Assembly (NCBI GenBank): GCA_048264105.1 | Contig: JBLXDJ010000001.1 | Coordinates: 434,001-498,000, forward strand | DNA length: 64,000 bases | Origin: Oceanospirillum sp048264105 | GTDB taxonomy: Bacteria; Pseudomonadota; Gammaproteobacteria; Pseudomonadales; Halomonadaceae | Direction of reading: 5' to 3' | In this document: piece after piece, positions 16,240 to 24,560 of the stretch | Layout of the letters: each line of letters begins with the position of its first letter | How positions within the stretch are numbered: position 1 is the stretch's first letter | The notes under the pieces: generated by a model | The model's database searches: none | Told to the model about the DNA's origin: nothing | What the model saw: the letters and a program-made list of their open reading frames with translations, nothing else | Program-made: the position numbers and the translations under genes

Positions 16240-16255
16240 GTAGGGATTTCCCTAC
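16240..16255. promoter_or_regulatory. Dyad upstream of the sigma-54 promoter, candidate DctD-binding site
   Basis: GTAGGGA and TCCCTAC form a 7-bp inverted repeat with two central T bases. Its centre is about 110 bp upstream of the predicted start point, the usual position for an enhancer-binding protein. A second weaker dyad (TTTGT...ACAAA) lies at 16271-16292. That DctD binds here is inferred. Confidence 0.55.
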
Positions 16256-16350
16256 AGGGCATGAGGGAGGTTTGTCACAAAATCCGCACAAATTAGCGGG
16301 GCGTATTCAGGGCTGAAAATAGCGGATGGAAACCTAGAAAGATGGGCTTG

Positions 16351-16386
16351 GAAATTGAAGTGGAGATAGAAATTGAAGTGGAGATG
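16351..16386. repeat. 18-bp tandem repeat, two copies, in a purine-rich stretch
   Basis: GAAATTGAAGTGGAGATA at 16351-16368 is followed by the same unit with one change at 16369-16386. The next 55 bases carry degenerate GATGAAGTAAAAG copies up to the dctD stop. The stretch is almost pure A and G on the plus strand and lies between dctD and the carrier promoter region. Confidence 0.75.
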
Positions 16387-16445
16387 GAAACGGGGTGAAG
16401 TAAAAGGCAGATGAATTAAAAGTGAGATGAAGTAAAAGGGAGGCA

Positions 16446-17804
16446 TTAATCCTCCCGTGTGAAGTGCCTGCGCTCCAGACCGTATTTGGCCATTTTGTCG
16501 TAAAAGGTTTTGCGCGGCAGTTTGAGCAGCTCCAGAGTGTCTTTGACCGAGCCGGAAGTTTGTCGCAGGGCGTCCTCAATCACTGCCTGTTCATAAAAGG
16601 CGACTTTTTCGGCCAGCCCCAGATCATGGCTGAAATCAGGGTGTGCAACGCCACCTTTCAGTTCAATAGGCTTGCCTAGCAGAACATGGCGCTCTGCCAC
16701 ATTACGCAACTCCCTGACATTACCCGGCCAGTCGTAATGCAGTAACGCCTGCAGACTGTTACTGTCCAGCGGACAGAGGGTTTTGTGGAAGCGGTTGGCG
16801 GCAATCGAGCTGAAGTGCTTAAACAGCAACGGAATATCTGCTTTTCGGCTGCGTAGTGGTGGGATATCCACTTTTACCAGATTGAGTCGATAGTAGAGAT
16901 CAGCGCGAAATTCGCCTTTTTCGGACAGCTCCAGCAGATCAACCTTGGTCGCCGCAACAATGCGCAGATCCAGTGGAATCTTCTCGTTGCTGCCCACCGG
17001 GGTGACTGCACGCTCTTCCAGCACCCTGAGCAGTTTTACCTGCAGGGCCATTGGCGTGGCTTCAATCTCATCAAGAAAGACGGTACCGCCATTGGCAAAC
17101 TCAAACTTACCGGTTCGGCGTTCACCGGCTCCGGTATAGGCGCCTTTTTCCGCACCGAACAGTTCACTTTCGATCAGGTTTTCCGGAATGGCGGCGCAGT
17201 TAAGGTCGACAAAATTAGCTGCTGAGCGATCACTGTGATCATGCAGAAAGCGCGCGACCAGTTCTTTGCCGGTGCCGGTTTCACCATCGATCAGTACATC
17301 GGCGGGTGTGTTGGCGACACTGTTTAACAGCTCCAGCATCTCCAGCATAGCGGGGGTTTCCCCCAGAATCCGAACGCCGGGTTCTTTATTGTGTTTGACC
17401 TGTTCTTTCAGTACCCGGTTTTCCATCACCAGCTGACGTTTTTCCAGGGCATGGGCAACCGAATCCAGCAGGGATTCTTTTATCGGCTTCTCGAAGAAGT
17501 CATAAGCCCCTTTGTGCATCGCGTCTACCGCAAGGGACACATCCGCATAACCGGTGAGCAGTATGATGGGCAGCTCACTGTCAAAGGCCTTAACCTGCTC
17601 CAGCAGCTCAATGCCGTTCATCTCCGGCATGTTGATGTCACTGATCACGATGCCATTAAAATCACGGTGCAGACGATCCAGAGCGGTCAGTGCGCTGGTA
17701 AAGGTGGTCACCCGATAACCTTCACCTTCCAGCAGCTGTTTCAGGGAACGACGAATGATCTCTTCATCATCGATAACGATAATATCCAGTGTCTGTGGTG
17801 CCAT
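16446..17804 (-). CDS. dctD: Sigma-54-dependent response regulator, C4-dicarboxylate utilisation
   Basis: This 452-residue protein has a receiver domain (1-120; phosphoacceptor Asp in ISDINMP near 55, Lys in FEKP), an AAA+ sigma-54 activation domain (about 145-375; Walker A GETGTGKE, sigma-54 loop GAYTGA, Walker B VFLDEIE, RADLYYRL) and a C-terminal Fis-type helix-turn-helix (about 410-450). The sigma-54 loop has Tyr in place of the usual Phe of GAFTGA, a conservative change. It overlaps the dctB stop by one base. Order and partner match DctD, which activates dicarboxylate carrier genes; here the carrier belongs to the DASS rather than the DctA or TRAP class. Confidence 0.92.
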   Translation of the reverse strand: MAPQTLDIIVIDDEEIIRRSLKQLLEGEGYRVTTFTSALTALDRLHRDFNGIVISDINMPEMNGIELLEQVKAFDSELPIILLTGYADVSLAVDAMHKGAYDFFEKPIKESLLDSVAHALEKRQLVMENRVLKEQVKHNKEPGVRILGETPAMLEMLELLNSVANTPADVLIDGETGTGKELVARFLHDHSDRSAANFVDLNCAAIPENLIESELFGAEKGAYTGAGERRTGKFEFANGGTVFLDEIEATPMALQVKLLRVLEERAVTPVGSNEKIPLDLRIVAATKVDLLELSEKGEFRADLYYRLNLVKVDIPPLRSRKADIPLLFKHFSSIAANRFHKTLCPLDSNSLQALLHYDWPGNVRELRNVAERHVLLGKPIELKGGVAHPDFSHDLGLAEKVAFYEQAVIEDALRQTSGSVKDTLELLKLPRKTFYDKMAKYGLERRHFTRED

Positions 17805-19573
17805 TAAGTCGCGTCTCTCTGCGGTGAAGCCTGTTTTAACAAGAGTGTAAACACAGCGCCGCCTTCGGGGCTGTTAGCGGCGCTCAGTGATCCGCCAAAC
17901 GAGTCGATAATGTTTCGGGCGATAGAAAGCCCTAAACCTGAACCATGGTTTGATTTCGTTGTGAAAAAAGGTTCAAAAATCGTGTCGATTTTCTGCAGAT
18001 CAAGACCTGGGCCGCTGTCGGTCAGCTCAATTAAGGTCTGATCCGATTGCGTTTCAATATGGATATTCAGCTGACGAACCGGGCTTTCGGCCATGGCATC
18101 GACCGCGTTTGAGATCAGGTTAACCAGTACCTGTTCAAGCTTCAGAGGCTCCGCCAGTACCAGACTTTCAGTATTGTCATAACTGAGGGTCACTGCCTGC
18201 TTTTTCAGCTCTGGTTCGACAATCAGCAGGGTGTTACTCAGGCTTTGCTGCAGGGAGACGGGTTTCAGCGCTTCGGATTCCTGACGGCTGAACTGCTTGA
18301 GCTGAGACACGATCCGGTGCGTGCGATGAATCAGGGATTCAATGGTTTCCAGATTATCCGCCAGCGCATCCGTGTTGCCTTTGATCAGCATACGTTTGGA
18401 GCTGACCAGATAAGCGCTGATCGCGCTCAGGGGCTGGTTTATTTCATGGTTGATACTGGCAGACAGCTGACCGATGGTGGCCAGTTTGGCGCTTTGGATC
18501 AGTGCCTGATGCGCCTGATCCAGCTCTTCTGTTCGCTGCTGAACTTCCCGTTCAAGGCTGCTGCGGGTGAAAAGTAACTGGCGATAACCCGCCAGACGGC
18601 GGTAGAGGAAAAACAGAGCGGGCAGGGCGGTCAGGTAAATGAACGCACTCCAAAGCAGAGTGCTGTAGATGCCGGTCCCGGACATTTTATACGGGAGCAG
18701 AATCGCCAGTGACATCTTTAAAACCGGGATCTCTGCCAGTGCGGCACTGTATCGGCCGGTTGTTTGCTTTGCTGCCGGTTGTTGGCTTGTCAGCTGCCAA
18801 AGCGGCTGGCCGAAAAAGGTATGTACCTGCTGCCGGTGCAGTGAACTCTGTGCCAGATCCAGATAGCGTTGGGAGTCGAGCACCTGCTGCCATGAGATCT
18901 GCGCTGACGGGCTGAGTTGTTTCAGCCGCCACTGGGGCTGATTGGAGATAAATACAACATTATCCGCCCCGTAGGCGACTAGGTGTGCATCTGTATCACC
19001 GGTGAGTAGTGCCGCGTTCTGTTCAAACTGAGCCACTGAGATTTTAAGCGCCACCACGCCAGCTATTTTGCCGTCGATGATCACAGGGGCTGAGAAAAAA
19101 GCGCCCCGTTCACCGGATCTGAGACCCAGTGCATAGTAGCTGGTGTTCTCACCGGCAGCCGCAAGGCTGAAGTAGGGCCGGAAAGCAAAGTTGCCGCCGA
19201 CAAAGCTGCGTGGGGTGCGGAAATTACTGGCGGCGATGACGACGCCCTCATTGTTCAGCACATAGAGGTCATCGGTGCCGGAGCTTTCGCTGATCTCCAG
19301 CAAGAGCTGGTTGAGCTCGCTGTCTTCTTTGCTTTGCCTGCTGGGAAGGCTGGAAAGACTCTTTCTGATCAGATAGTTACTGGACAGGAGTTGAGGAATG
19401 TTACGGTATCGGGCCAGTTCGCTATTGATATATTCCGCGACATTGTCCGCTTCATACTGCGCCTTGCGGTTCGCTTCCTGATACGCAAGATCGCTGGCGA
19501 TGGTGAAGGTCAGGCCAAGGGTCAGCAGTAAACCGGCCAGATAGAGCAGAATCAGTAAAGGCAGACGTTTCAT
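17804..19573 (-). CDS. dctB: Sensor histidine kinase, C4-dicarboxylate sensing
   Basis: This 589-residue kinase has two transmembrane helices (about 7-27 and 295-320) flanking a large periplasmic double-PAS (dCache-like) sensor with YVLNNEGVVIAASN, RPYF and GERGAFFSAPV segments. The cytoplasmic part has a coiled linker, the H-box INHEINQPLSAI (His near 385) and an ATPase domain with NLISNAVDA, DSGPGL and GSGLGLSIARNI. This is DctB architecture: it senses succinate, malate or fumarate in the periplasm and phosphorylates DctD. It forms a tight two-gene operon with dctD (TAATG overlap). Confidence 0.92.
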   Translation of the reverse strand: MKRLPLLILLYLAGLLLTLGLTFTIASDLAYQEANRKAQYEADNVAEYINSELARYRNIPQLLSSNYLIRKSLSSLPSRQSKEDSELNQLLLEISESSGTDDLYVLNNEGVVIAASNFRTPRSFVGGNFAFRPYFSLAAAGENTSYYALGLRSGERGAFFSAPVIIDGKIAGVVALKISVAQFEQNAALLTGDTDAHLVAYGADNVVFISNQPQWRLKQLSPSAQISWQQVLDSQRYLDLAQSSLHRQQVHTFFGQPLWQLTSQQPAAKQTTGRYSAALAEIPVLKMSLAILLPYKMSGTGIYSTLLWSAFIYLTALPALFFLYRRLAGYRQLLFTRSSLEREVQQRTEELDQAHQALIQSAKLATIGQLSASINHEINQPLSAISAYLVSSKRMLIKGNTDALADNLETIESLIHRTHRIVSQLKQFSRQESEALKPVSLQQSLSNTLLIVEPELKKQAVTLSYDNTESLVLAEPLKLEQVLVNLISNAVDAMAESPVRQLNIHIETQSDQTLIELTDSGPGLDLQKIDTIFEPFFTTKSNHGSGLGLSIARNIIDSFGGSLSAANSPEGGAVFTLLLKQASPQRDAT

Positions 19574-19670
19574 AGTTTCAGGATCAGCTTCGGGGGCGAC
19601 TATCTTAACGAATTGGCCGGAAGAAACGAGTGAAACTGACTCTTGAATGCCTCCGGGGTGCTAAAAAATG

Positions 19671-19707
19671 TAAAAAGGCCGGTTGTTGGCAAGAACAACC
19701 GGCCTTT
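19671..19707 (-). terminator. Rho-independent terminator of the chemoreceptor gene
   Basis: A 14-bp stem (AAAGGCCGGTTGTT and its complement, 19674-19707) with a six-base loop is followed on the minus strand by a T run. It lies 60 bp past the chemoreceptor stop and upstream of dctB. Confidence 0.9.
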
Positions 19708-19766
19708 GCGACTTGTTTTCAGGATCAATCCTGAAGCGAGTTATTTATCTATCAACTTATCCAGCG

Positions 19767-21398
19767 TTAGCTCAGTTTAAAACGGCCTGCCAGCTGGCTG
19801 AGGTGGTCACTTTCCTGACTCAGGGAATCACAGGCGGTCTGGGTTTCCATCGCACCATCGGCGATACGGTCCGATGCCAGATGGATAGCACTGACGCTTT
19901 CGCTCAGATCACGGGCAACGGCGGTTTGCTCCTCGGTTGCTGTGGCGATCTGGGTGCTCATTCCAGCGATCTGCTCTGAGGCACTCAGGATATGGCCGAA
20001 GGATTCACCGGCATCACGAATACGCTCAAGGCCGGTCTGCATCTGCTGCTCACTGTTACCCATCATCTCTGCGGCCTGTCCGGCATGTTTCTGCAGTGAG
20101 GCGATAATATCGCTGATCTCACCCAGAGAGGTCTGGGTTTTCTGAGCCAGCTGGCGCACCTCATCGGCCACCACGGCAAAACCACGACCGGCTTCACCGG
20201 CACGGGCAGCCTCAATGGCGGCATTCAGTGCCAGCAGGTTGGTTTGCTCAGTAATATTGCCGATCACTTCAGAGATGACACTGATGCTGTGGCTGTCTTC
20301 CTGCAGGCGCAGAACAACTTCGGCGGTTTGGCTCAGGGCGGCTGCCAGTGCTTCGCTCTGATCCACCGATTGCTGAATATTACTCTGGCTTTCCTGCGCC
20401 TCGGTTTTTGCCTGATTACTCTGTTCAGAGGCATCCAGTGTACGTTGTACCACTTCACTGAAACCTGCCTGCATCTGTTCCGTCGCGGCTGCGATCTGAG
20501 AGATCTCGCTGCGCTGGGTGTCCAGACTGCCGGTGGTTTCGCCAACCTTGTTACGCAGGGTCGTACTGGTGGCTTCCAGTGTTTTTACGCTTTCATTAAT
20601 CTCTTTGGCCAGGGTGCTCAGGCCGGTTTGCATCTTGTCAAAGTAGCGGGCTGCACTGCCCAGCTCATCTTTGGCGAACTGCTTCATATCCAGACGGTTG
20701 CTCAGATCGCCACGCTCAACGGCCTGCATCTGGCCGACCAGAAGATCCAGTGGGCGGGTGACCTTGCGGGAGATTTTCAGGCTCATAAAGATCATGAAGC
20801 CGGTGATAATGGCCACCACCACGGCGGTCAGCTGAATCAGGCTGGAGATGCGCTCAGCTTCGGCCAGTTTGATCTCAATCGCTTCCTCTTCCAGATCCTG
20901 TTGCAGACGGCTCAGCAGATCAACAATCTGATTGAAGGGAGCCAGCATAGGGCCCAGCATCTCTTTACGGGCCATCATGATACGGCCGCTGTCGATCAGG
21001 CGGATGTAGTTTTCCTGCATCTGACGATAGGCATCAATGCGTTGCTGATACTCCTGAACATCATTTTTGATTTTAGGAGTGTCAGCCAAACGCACCATTT
21101 TCTCCATCGCTTTGGCGACCTGCTCGTCGTTGAAGAGAATGGTTTCTTTAATTTTCCGGTGTTCGCCTGAGTCGTTGGTCAGGCCGTAATCCAGCGCAAA
21201 ACGACGGTAGGTTACGGTGTAGTAGCGCAGGTCAGAAACCGTGGAAAGCAGGCTGACATTGCGGTCGACCACGGTGACAAACTGATTCTGAATGCCGTTG
21301 ATCGATAATAAAAGATGAAAACTCAGGGCGATAATCGCGGTAATGGCCGCACCAAATACAAACTGGAGCGCTCGGGGTATTGAGGTGTTATTAAACAT
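19767..21398 (-). CDS. Methyl-accepting chemotaxis protein
   Basis: This 543-residue chemoreceptor has TM1 (about 11-33), a helical periplasmic ligand domain of the four-helix-bundle type (about 34-187), TM2 (about 188-210), a HAMP domain (about 211-265) and a long cytoplasmic signalling coiled coil with the conserved hairpin tip (TEQTNLLALNAAIEAARAG, about 375-395). It should couple a periplasmic stimulus to CheA/CheW and flagellar motion. No C-terminal CheR-tether pentapeptide is present. The start at 21398 is preferred to an upstream in-frame ATG because GGAAG precedes it and the N-terminal TM begins there. The ligand is unknown; the neighbouring dctBD genes make a dicarboxylate ligand only a weak guess. 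Confidence 0.93.
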   Translation of the reverse strand: MFNNTSIPRALQFVFGAAITAIIALSFHLLLSINGIQNQFVTVVDRNVSLLSTVSDLRYYTVTYRRFALDYGLTNDSGEHRKIKETILFNDEQVAKAMEKMVRLADTPKIKNDVQEYQQRIDAYRQMQENYIRLIDSGRIMMARKEMLGPMLAPFNQIVDLLSRLQQDLEEEAIEIKLAEAERISSLIQLTAVVVAIITGFMIFMSLKISRKVTRPLDLLVGQMQAVERGDLSNRLDMKQFAKDELGSAARYFDKMQTGLSTLAKEINESVKTLEATSTTLRNKVGETTGSLDTQRSEISQIAAATEQMQAGFSEVVQRTLDASEQSNQAKTEAQESQSNIQQSVDQSEALAAALSQTAEVVLRLQEDSHSISVISEVIGNITEQTNLLALNAAIEAARAGEAGRGFAVVADEVRQLAQKTQTSLGEISDIIASLQKHAGQAAEMMGNSEQQMQTGLERIRDAGESFGHILSASEQIAGMSTQIATATEEQTAVARDLSESVSAIHLASDRIADGAMETQTACDSLSQESDHLSQLAGRFKLS

Positions 21399-21600
21399 AG
21401 TCTGCTTCCAATTTTGTCCGCATCGGGCGAAACGCCCTGCGATAAATGTGAGGTAGATCTGCACGAGAGCTGGTTATACGAAAGTCGTGCCATAATGGAT
21501 GTAAATTTTGAGCTATATCAAAAATTTATAACAGTGGATAAAACCTATCTTTACGATAGGCAGAAGTAATTAATTATGCGGAGGTGGTGTTTCTGACTAA

Positions 21601-23043
21601 TTAGTCGGTGGGATAGCCGCTTTTCGTAGGGATATAGTCGTTTTGCGTAGGAATATAACCGCTTTGTGCAGGAATATGGATTGTAAAACAGGTGCCGGGA
21701 TTGTCTCCGGTGGTGCTGGTGACCAGAATGTTCCCCTGATGGGCCTCGACAACCGCTTTAACCAGACTCAGTCCTAAACCCAGCCCCTGACTGCTGCGGC
21801 TTTTATCGCCCCGGAAAAGCCGGTCATAGATGTAGGGCAGATCTTCAGCGGGAATCCCTGCGCCCTGATCTGTCACGGTGATCTCAATCTCATCGCCCTG
21901 ACGGGTTGCGCTTAAGCAAACAGAACTGTTATCCGGTGAGTATTTCAGCGCATTATCCAGCAGGTTCAGCAAGACCTGACGGAGCCGCATCTCATCGGCC
22001 TCGATCCGGCAATGACCACTGATGTTCAGTTCGAGGGCGCAGTTTTTATCTTCTGCAACAAAGCTGTAGACCTCAACGGCTTGCTGCATCAGGGTGTTGA
22101 GATCAAGCGGTTCTTTTTTCAGGGGCAGGGTACCGGATTCTGCCTGACTGATATCCATCAGCGTGGTCAGCATCTTTTCGATCCGCTCACTCTCTTCACT
22201 GATCTGTGCGAGGGTGTCAAAGGTGTCGTTATCCTGCTGAATTTGCGGCTTCATCAGCAGCTGGTCCACCCGCAGTCTCTGACGGGCGAGTGGGGTGCGC
22301 AGATCATGGGCGACGTTGTCCAGGGATGCCTGCATGCCGGTAAACAGGCGTTCATTGGTATCAAGAAAACGATTGGTCTGCAGAGCCAGCTGTCCCAGTT
22401 CGGTGTCAGGTTCGCTGACACTAAAGCGTTGCCTCAGGTCGGCGTTCTGCTGCATCTGTTGTGTGGTTTTCAGAAAGCCTCTGAGGGGATAGAGCGCATG
22501 GTTATGGATGCGATACATCAGAAACAGGCTGATCAGAATCAGAGGCAGCAGGGTGAACAGCATCGCCCAGCGATAAGTCACCTGCTGTTGCTGACGTTCA
22601 AGGCTGCTTAAGCCGATCAGGATAGTGTTTTGCCCCTGATCGGTATCCGGGACAAGCCAGCGTTTCTTTTCGGTATTTAAAACCGGCCAAAAAGGGTCGC
22701 TAAGGCGCAGGGTAGTGTCATCCGTCGCCGTCTGATTGCTGAATATCAGTGCGTTGTTGCCGGTGATTTCGATCAGCCACCGGTTCTCATCCGGCTTCTC
22801 CTGATTGATCACCTCAATCAGTTTGTCGAGGCCTGCATGATTCAGAATACGCTGGTAATTATTCTGTCGCGCATCGATCAGCCCAAGGTCTTTGCTGATC
22901 AGTGACTGATAGAGAAAGAAATCTGCAATCGAGGCAAATAACAAACAGAGCATGCATAAGGTCAGGCCGACTCTTTTGGTGAGGCGGTAACTGGTCAGGG
23001 GGGATGCTGCGGTTGTTATTTCGCTGGCTGGGCGGTTGCTCAT
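21601..23043 (-). CDS. Sensor histidine kinase, OmpR-system partner
   Basis: This kinase of about 480 residues has TM1 (about 20-42), a periplasmic domain of about 110 residues, TM2 (about 150-172), HAMP, the H-box NVAHDLRTPLARQRLR and an ATPase domain with NLLDNALKYS, DQGAGIP and GLGLGLSLVKAVVEAH. It is classical EnvZ/QseC-like. The start at 23043 lies one base after the stop codon of the response regulator, so the pair is one operon. The C-terminus carries three copies of a seven-residue repeat beyond the kinase fold. The neighbouring secreted HbpS/GlcG-like protein suggests a role in sensing haem, iron or redox stress; that is inference. Confidence 0.9.
   Translation of the reverse strand: MSNRPASEITTAASPLTSYRLTKRVGLTLCMLCLLFASIADFFLYQSLISKDLGLIDARQNNYQRILNHAGLDKLIEVINQEKPDENRWLIEITGNNALIFSNQTATDDTTLRLSDPFWPVLNTEKKRWLVPDTDQGQNTILIGLSSLERQQQQVTYRWAMLFTLLPLILISLFLMYRIHNHALYPLRGFLKTTQQMQQNADLRQRFSVSEPDTELGQLALQTNRFLDTNERLFTGMQASLDNVAHDLRTPLARQRLRVDQLLMKPQIQQDNDTFDTLAQISEESERIEKMLTTLMDISQAESGTLPLKKEPLDLNTLMQQAVEVYSFVAEDKNCALELNISGHCRIEADEMRLRQVLLNLLDNALKYSPDNSSVCLSATRQGDEIEITVTDQGAGIPAEDLPYIYDRLFRGDKSRSSQGLGLGLSLVKAVVEAHQGNILVTSTTGDNPGTCFTIHIPAQSGYIPTQNDYIPTKSGYPTD
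21613..21675 (-). repeat. Three 21-bp tandem repeats at the 3' end of the kinase gene
   Basis: They encode IPAQSGY, IPTQNDY and IPTKSGY in a row, just before the final PTD and stop. The DNA unit is 21 bp and diverged between copies, so the extension arose by in-frame tandem duplication. Confidence 0.85.
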
Positions 23044-23044
23044 C

Positions 23045-23722
23045 TTAGTCCTGAACCTTGAGTACATAGCCGATGCCCCGCAGGGTGTGCAGGAGTTTGG
23101 GGCTGTAATCCTTATCAATTTTGCTGCGCAACCGGCATACCAGTACATCAACCACATTGGTTTGCGGGTCAAACTGATAATCCCAGATCTGTTCCAGAAT
23201 CATGGTTTTGGACAGCACTTTTTCAGGGTTTTCCAGCAGATACTCCAGTAGTGCTAACTCTCTGGGTTGCAGGGTGATCTCAATCTCGTCCCGGTGCACC
23301 TGCTTGCTGATGCGGTTTAGTGTCAGGTTCGCCAGTTTCAGCTCGGTCTGTACCGGCATATCCTGCCGTCTGCGCAACAGTGCCTGCACGCGCGCCTGTA
23401 GCTCGATAAATGAGAAAGGCTTGGTGAGGTAGTCGTCGCTGCCTGTTTCCAGACCGAGTACCCGGTCATTCACGGTATGGCGGGCACTGAGAATCAAAAT
23501 AGGGAGTTGGTTACCGGATGCTCTCAGCTCCCGGATCAGGCTCAGGCCATCCAGCCCCGGCAGCATCAGGTCGATCACGGCGGCATCATGTGGCTGCTCT
23601 TTGGCCAGAATGAGGGCTTCATGTCCGTCTGAAACCGCATTCACGGTATGGCCCTGTTCACGAAACCCCTGAGCGATAAAGTCCAGCAGAGTCGGGTCGT
23701 CTTCGACAAGCAGTAGTTTCAT
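23045..23722 (-). CDS. OmpR-family response regulator
   Basis: This 225-residue regulator has a receiver domain (1-118; acidic pair EDD, phosphoacceptor Asp in VIDLMLPGLDG near 51, Lys in TKPFSF) and an OmpR/PhoB winged helix-turn-helix (about 128-222; TLQPRELALLEYLLENP, VLVCRLRSKID, RGIGYVL). Sequence style is that of the QseB/CusR/PmrA branch. The start at 23722 begins the receiver domain directly; longer upstream frames add unrelated sequence. It is followed one base later by its kinase and is divergent from the HbpS-like gene, with a dyad between them. Confidence 0.92.
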   Translation of the reverse strand: MKLLLVEDDPTLLDFIAQGFREQGHTVNAVSDGHEALILAKEQPHDAAVIDLMLPGLDGLSLIRELRASGNQLPILILSARHTVNDRVLGLETGSDDYLTKPFSFIELQARVQALLRRRQDMPVQTELKLANLTLNRISKQVHRDEIEITLQPRELALLEYLLENPEKVLSKTMILEQIWDYQFDPQTNVVDVLVCRLRSKIDKDYSPKLLHTLRGIGYVLKVQD

Positions 23723-23828
23723 GCAGGCTGACCTTTCATTTAGGGTTGGTTTCTGAACGCTGCAGGACAGGGTTTGCGTGCGCGTAGGGAATCTCTTTAT
23801 CAGTGTACCAGTGATGTCAGCACCGTTC

Positions 23829-23848
23829 GCATTACAGATTTGTAATGC
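23829..23848. promoter_or_regulatory. Operator-like dyad between the two-component system and the HbpS-like gene
   Basis: GCATTACA and TGTAATGC form a perfect 8-bp inverted repeat with a four-base centre. It lies about 107 bp from the regulator start and 77 bp from the secreted-protein start, where a regulator could control both directions. Binding by the adjacent OmpR-type protein is inferred. Confidence 0.5.
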
Positions 23849-23924
23849 TCCGGAAAGGTTGCGGCAAGTTAGCCCTGTTAGATTGATTGGCATACGACAA
23901 CAACGAACAAAACAGGTGATAAAG

Positions 23925-24431
23925 ATGCAAACCAAACTGACTCTGAAAGCTGCTCTGGCAGGATTGACTCTGATCGCTGGCGGTGCAATGGCGGCTCCCG
24001 CTCAGGCGGCGTCATTAACCACGCAAACGACATTATTGACCACTGATGCCGCAGTTCAGCTGGCGACCGACGCCCTGCAATCCTGCCGGAACGATGGATA
24101 CGCCGTAAGTGTTTCGGTTGTCGACCGCAGTGGCAACCTGATTGCGATGGCTCGTGACGAAATGGCGGGGCCTCATACCATTTCCAGCAGTTATCAGAAG
24201 GCATTCACGGCCGCAAGCATGGGGCAGGATACCGGCAAGCTGGCAAAACTGATTGCTGAAAAGCCGTTTCTTGAGGGGCTGCGCGATATGAACGACAACC
24301 TGCTGATGCTGCCGGGCGGACTGCCGGTGAGTGTGGATGGTGTGCGTGTCGCCGGTGTTGGTGTTGGCGGTGCACCGGGTGGCCATCTGGATGCTAAGTG
24401 TGCACAGGATGCGATTGCAAAACTGAAGTAA
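23925..24431 (+). CDS. Secreted HbpS/GlcG-family (DUF336) protein
   Basis: This 168-residue protein has a signal peptide (about 1-29, cleavage after APAQA) and one GlcG/HbpS domain (PF03928), with VSVVDRSGNLIAMARDEMAGP, SYQKAFTAAS and GGLPV...GVGVGGAPGGHLD. HbpS of Streptomyces binds haem outside the cell and modulates the SenS/SenR two-component system. Here the gene is divergent from an OmpR-type two-component system, a parallel arrangement. The two Cys residues in the mature part could form a disulfide or bind a ligand. ATG 23925 has an AGGTGA ribosome-binding site. Haem binding is inferred, not visible. Confidence 0.85.
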   Translation: MQTKLTLKAALAGLTLIAGGAMAAPAQAASLTTQTTLLTTDAAVQLATDALQSCRNDGYAVSVSVVDRSGNLIAMARDEMAGPHTISSSYQKAFTAASMGQDTGKLAKLIAEKPFLEGLRDMNDNLLMLPGGLPVSVDGVRVAGVGVGGAPGGHLDAKCAQDAIAKLK

Positions 24432-24456
24432 TTCAGCCGCGCTTACTAAGCGAAAA

Positions 24457-24512
24457 AATCCCCGCAAAACCGGATAACCATACCGTATGGACTATCCGGT
24501 TTTGCGGGGATT
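24457..24512. terminator. Bidirectional terminator after the HbpS-like gene
   Basis: A 20-bp arm starting AATCCCCGCAAAACCGG pairs perfectly with the arm ending at 24512, and the loop itself contains the dyad CCATAC-C-GTATGG. The plus strand has a short T run and the minus strand an A/T-rich flank. It separates two convergent genes. Confidence 0.85.
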
Positions 24513-24560
24513 TCTGTGTTTAAGCCGGTCTTTTGTCGTTTAAGGCAAAAGCGTAACCGG

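Noticed and set aside
19708..21600. Flagellar sigma-28 promoter for the chemoreceptor
   Set aside because: I found no convincing TAAA-N15-GCCGATAA match on the minus strand upstream of 21398.
23722..23935. Longer N-terminus for the OmpR-type regulator
   Set aside because: The open frame continues 71 codons upstream, but the added sequence is unrelated to the family, overlaps the divergent promoter and lacks a ribosome-binding site.
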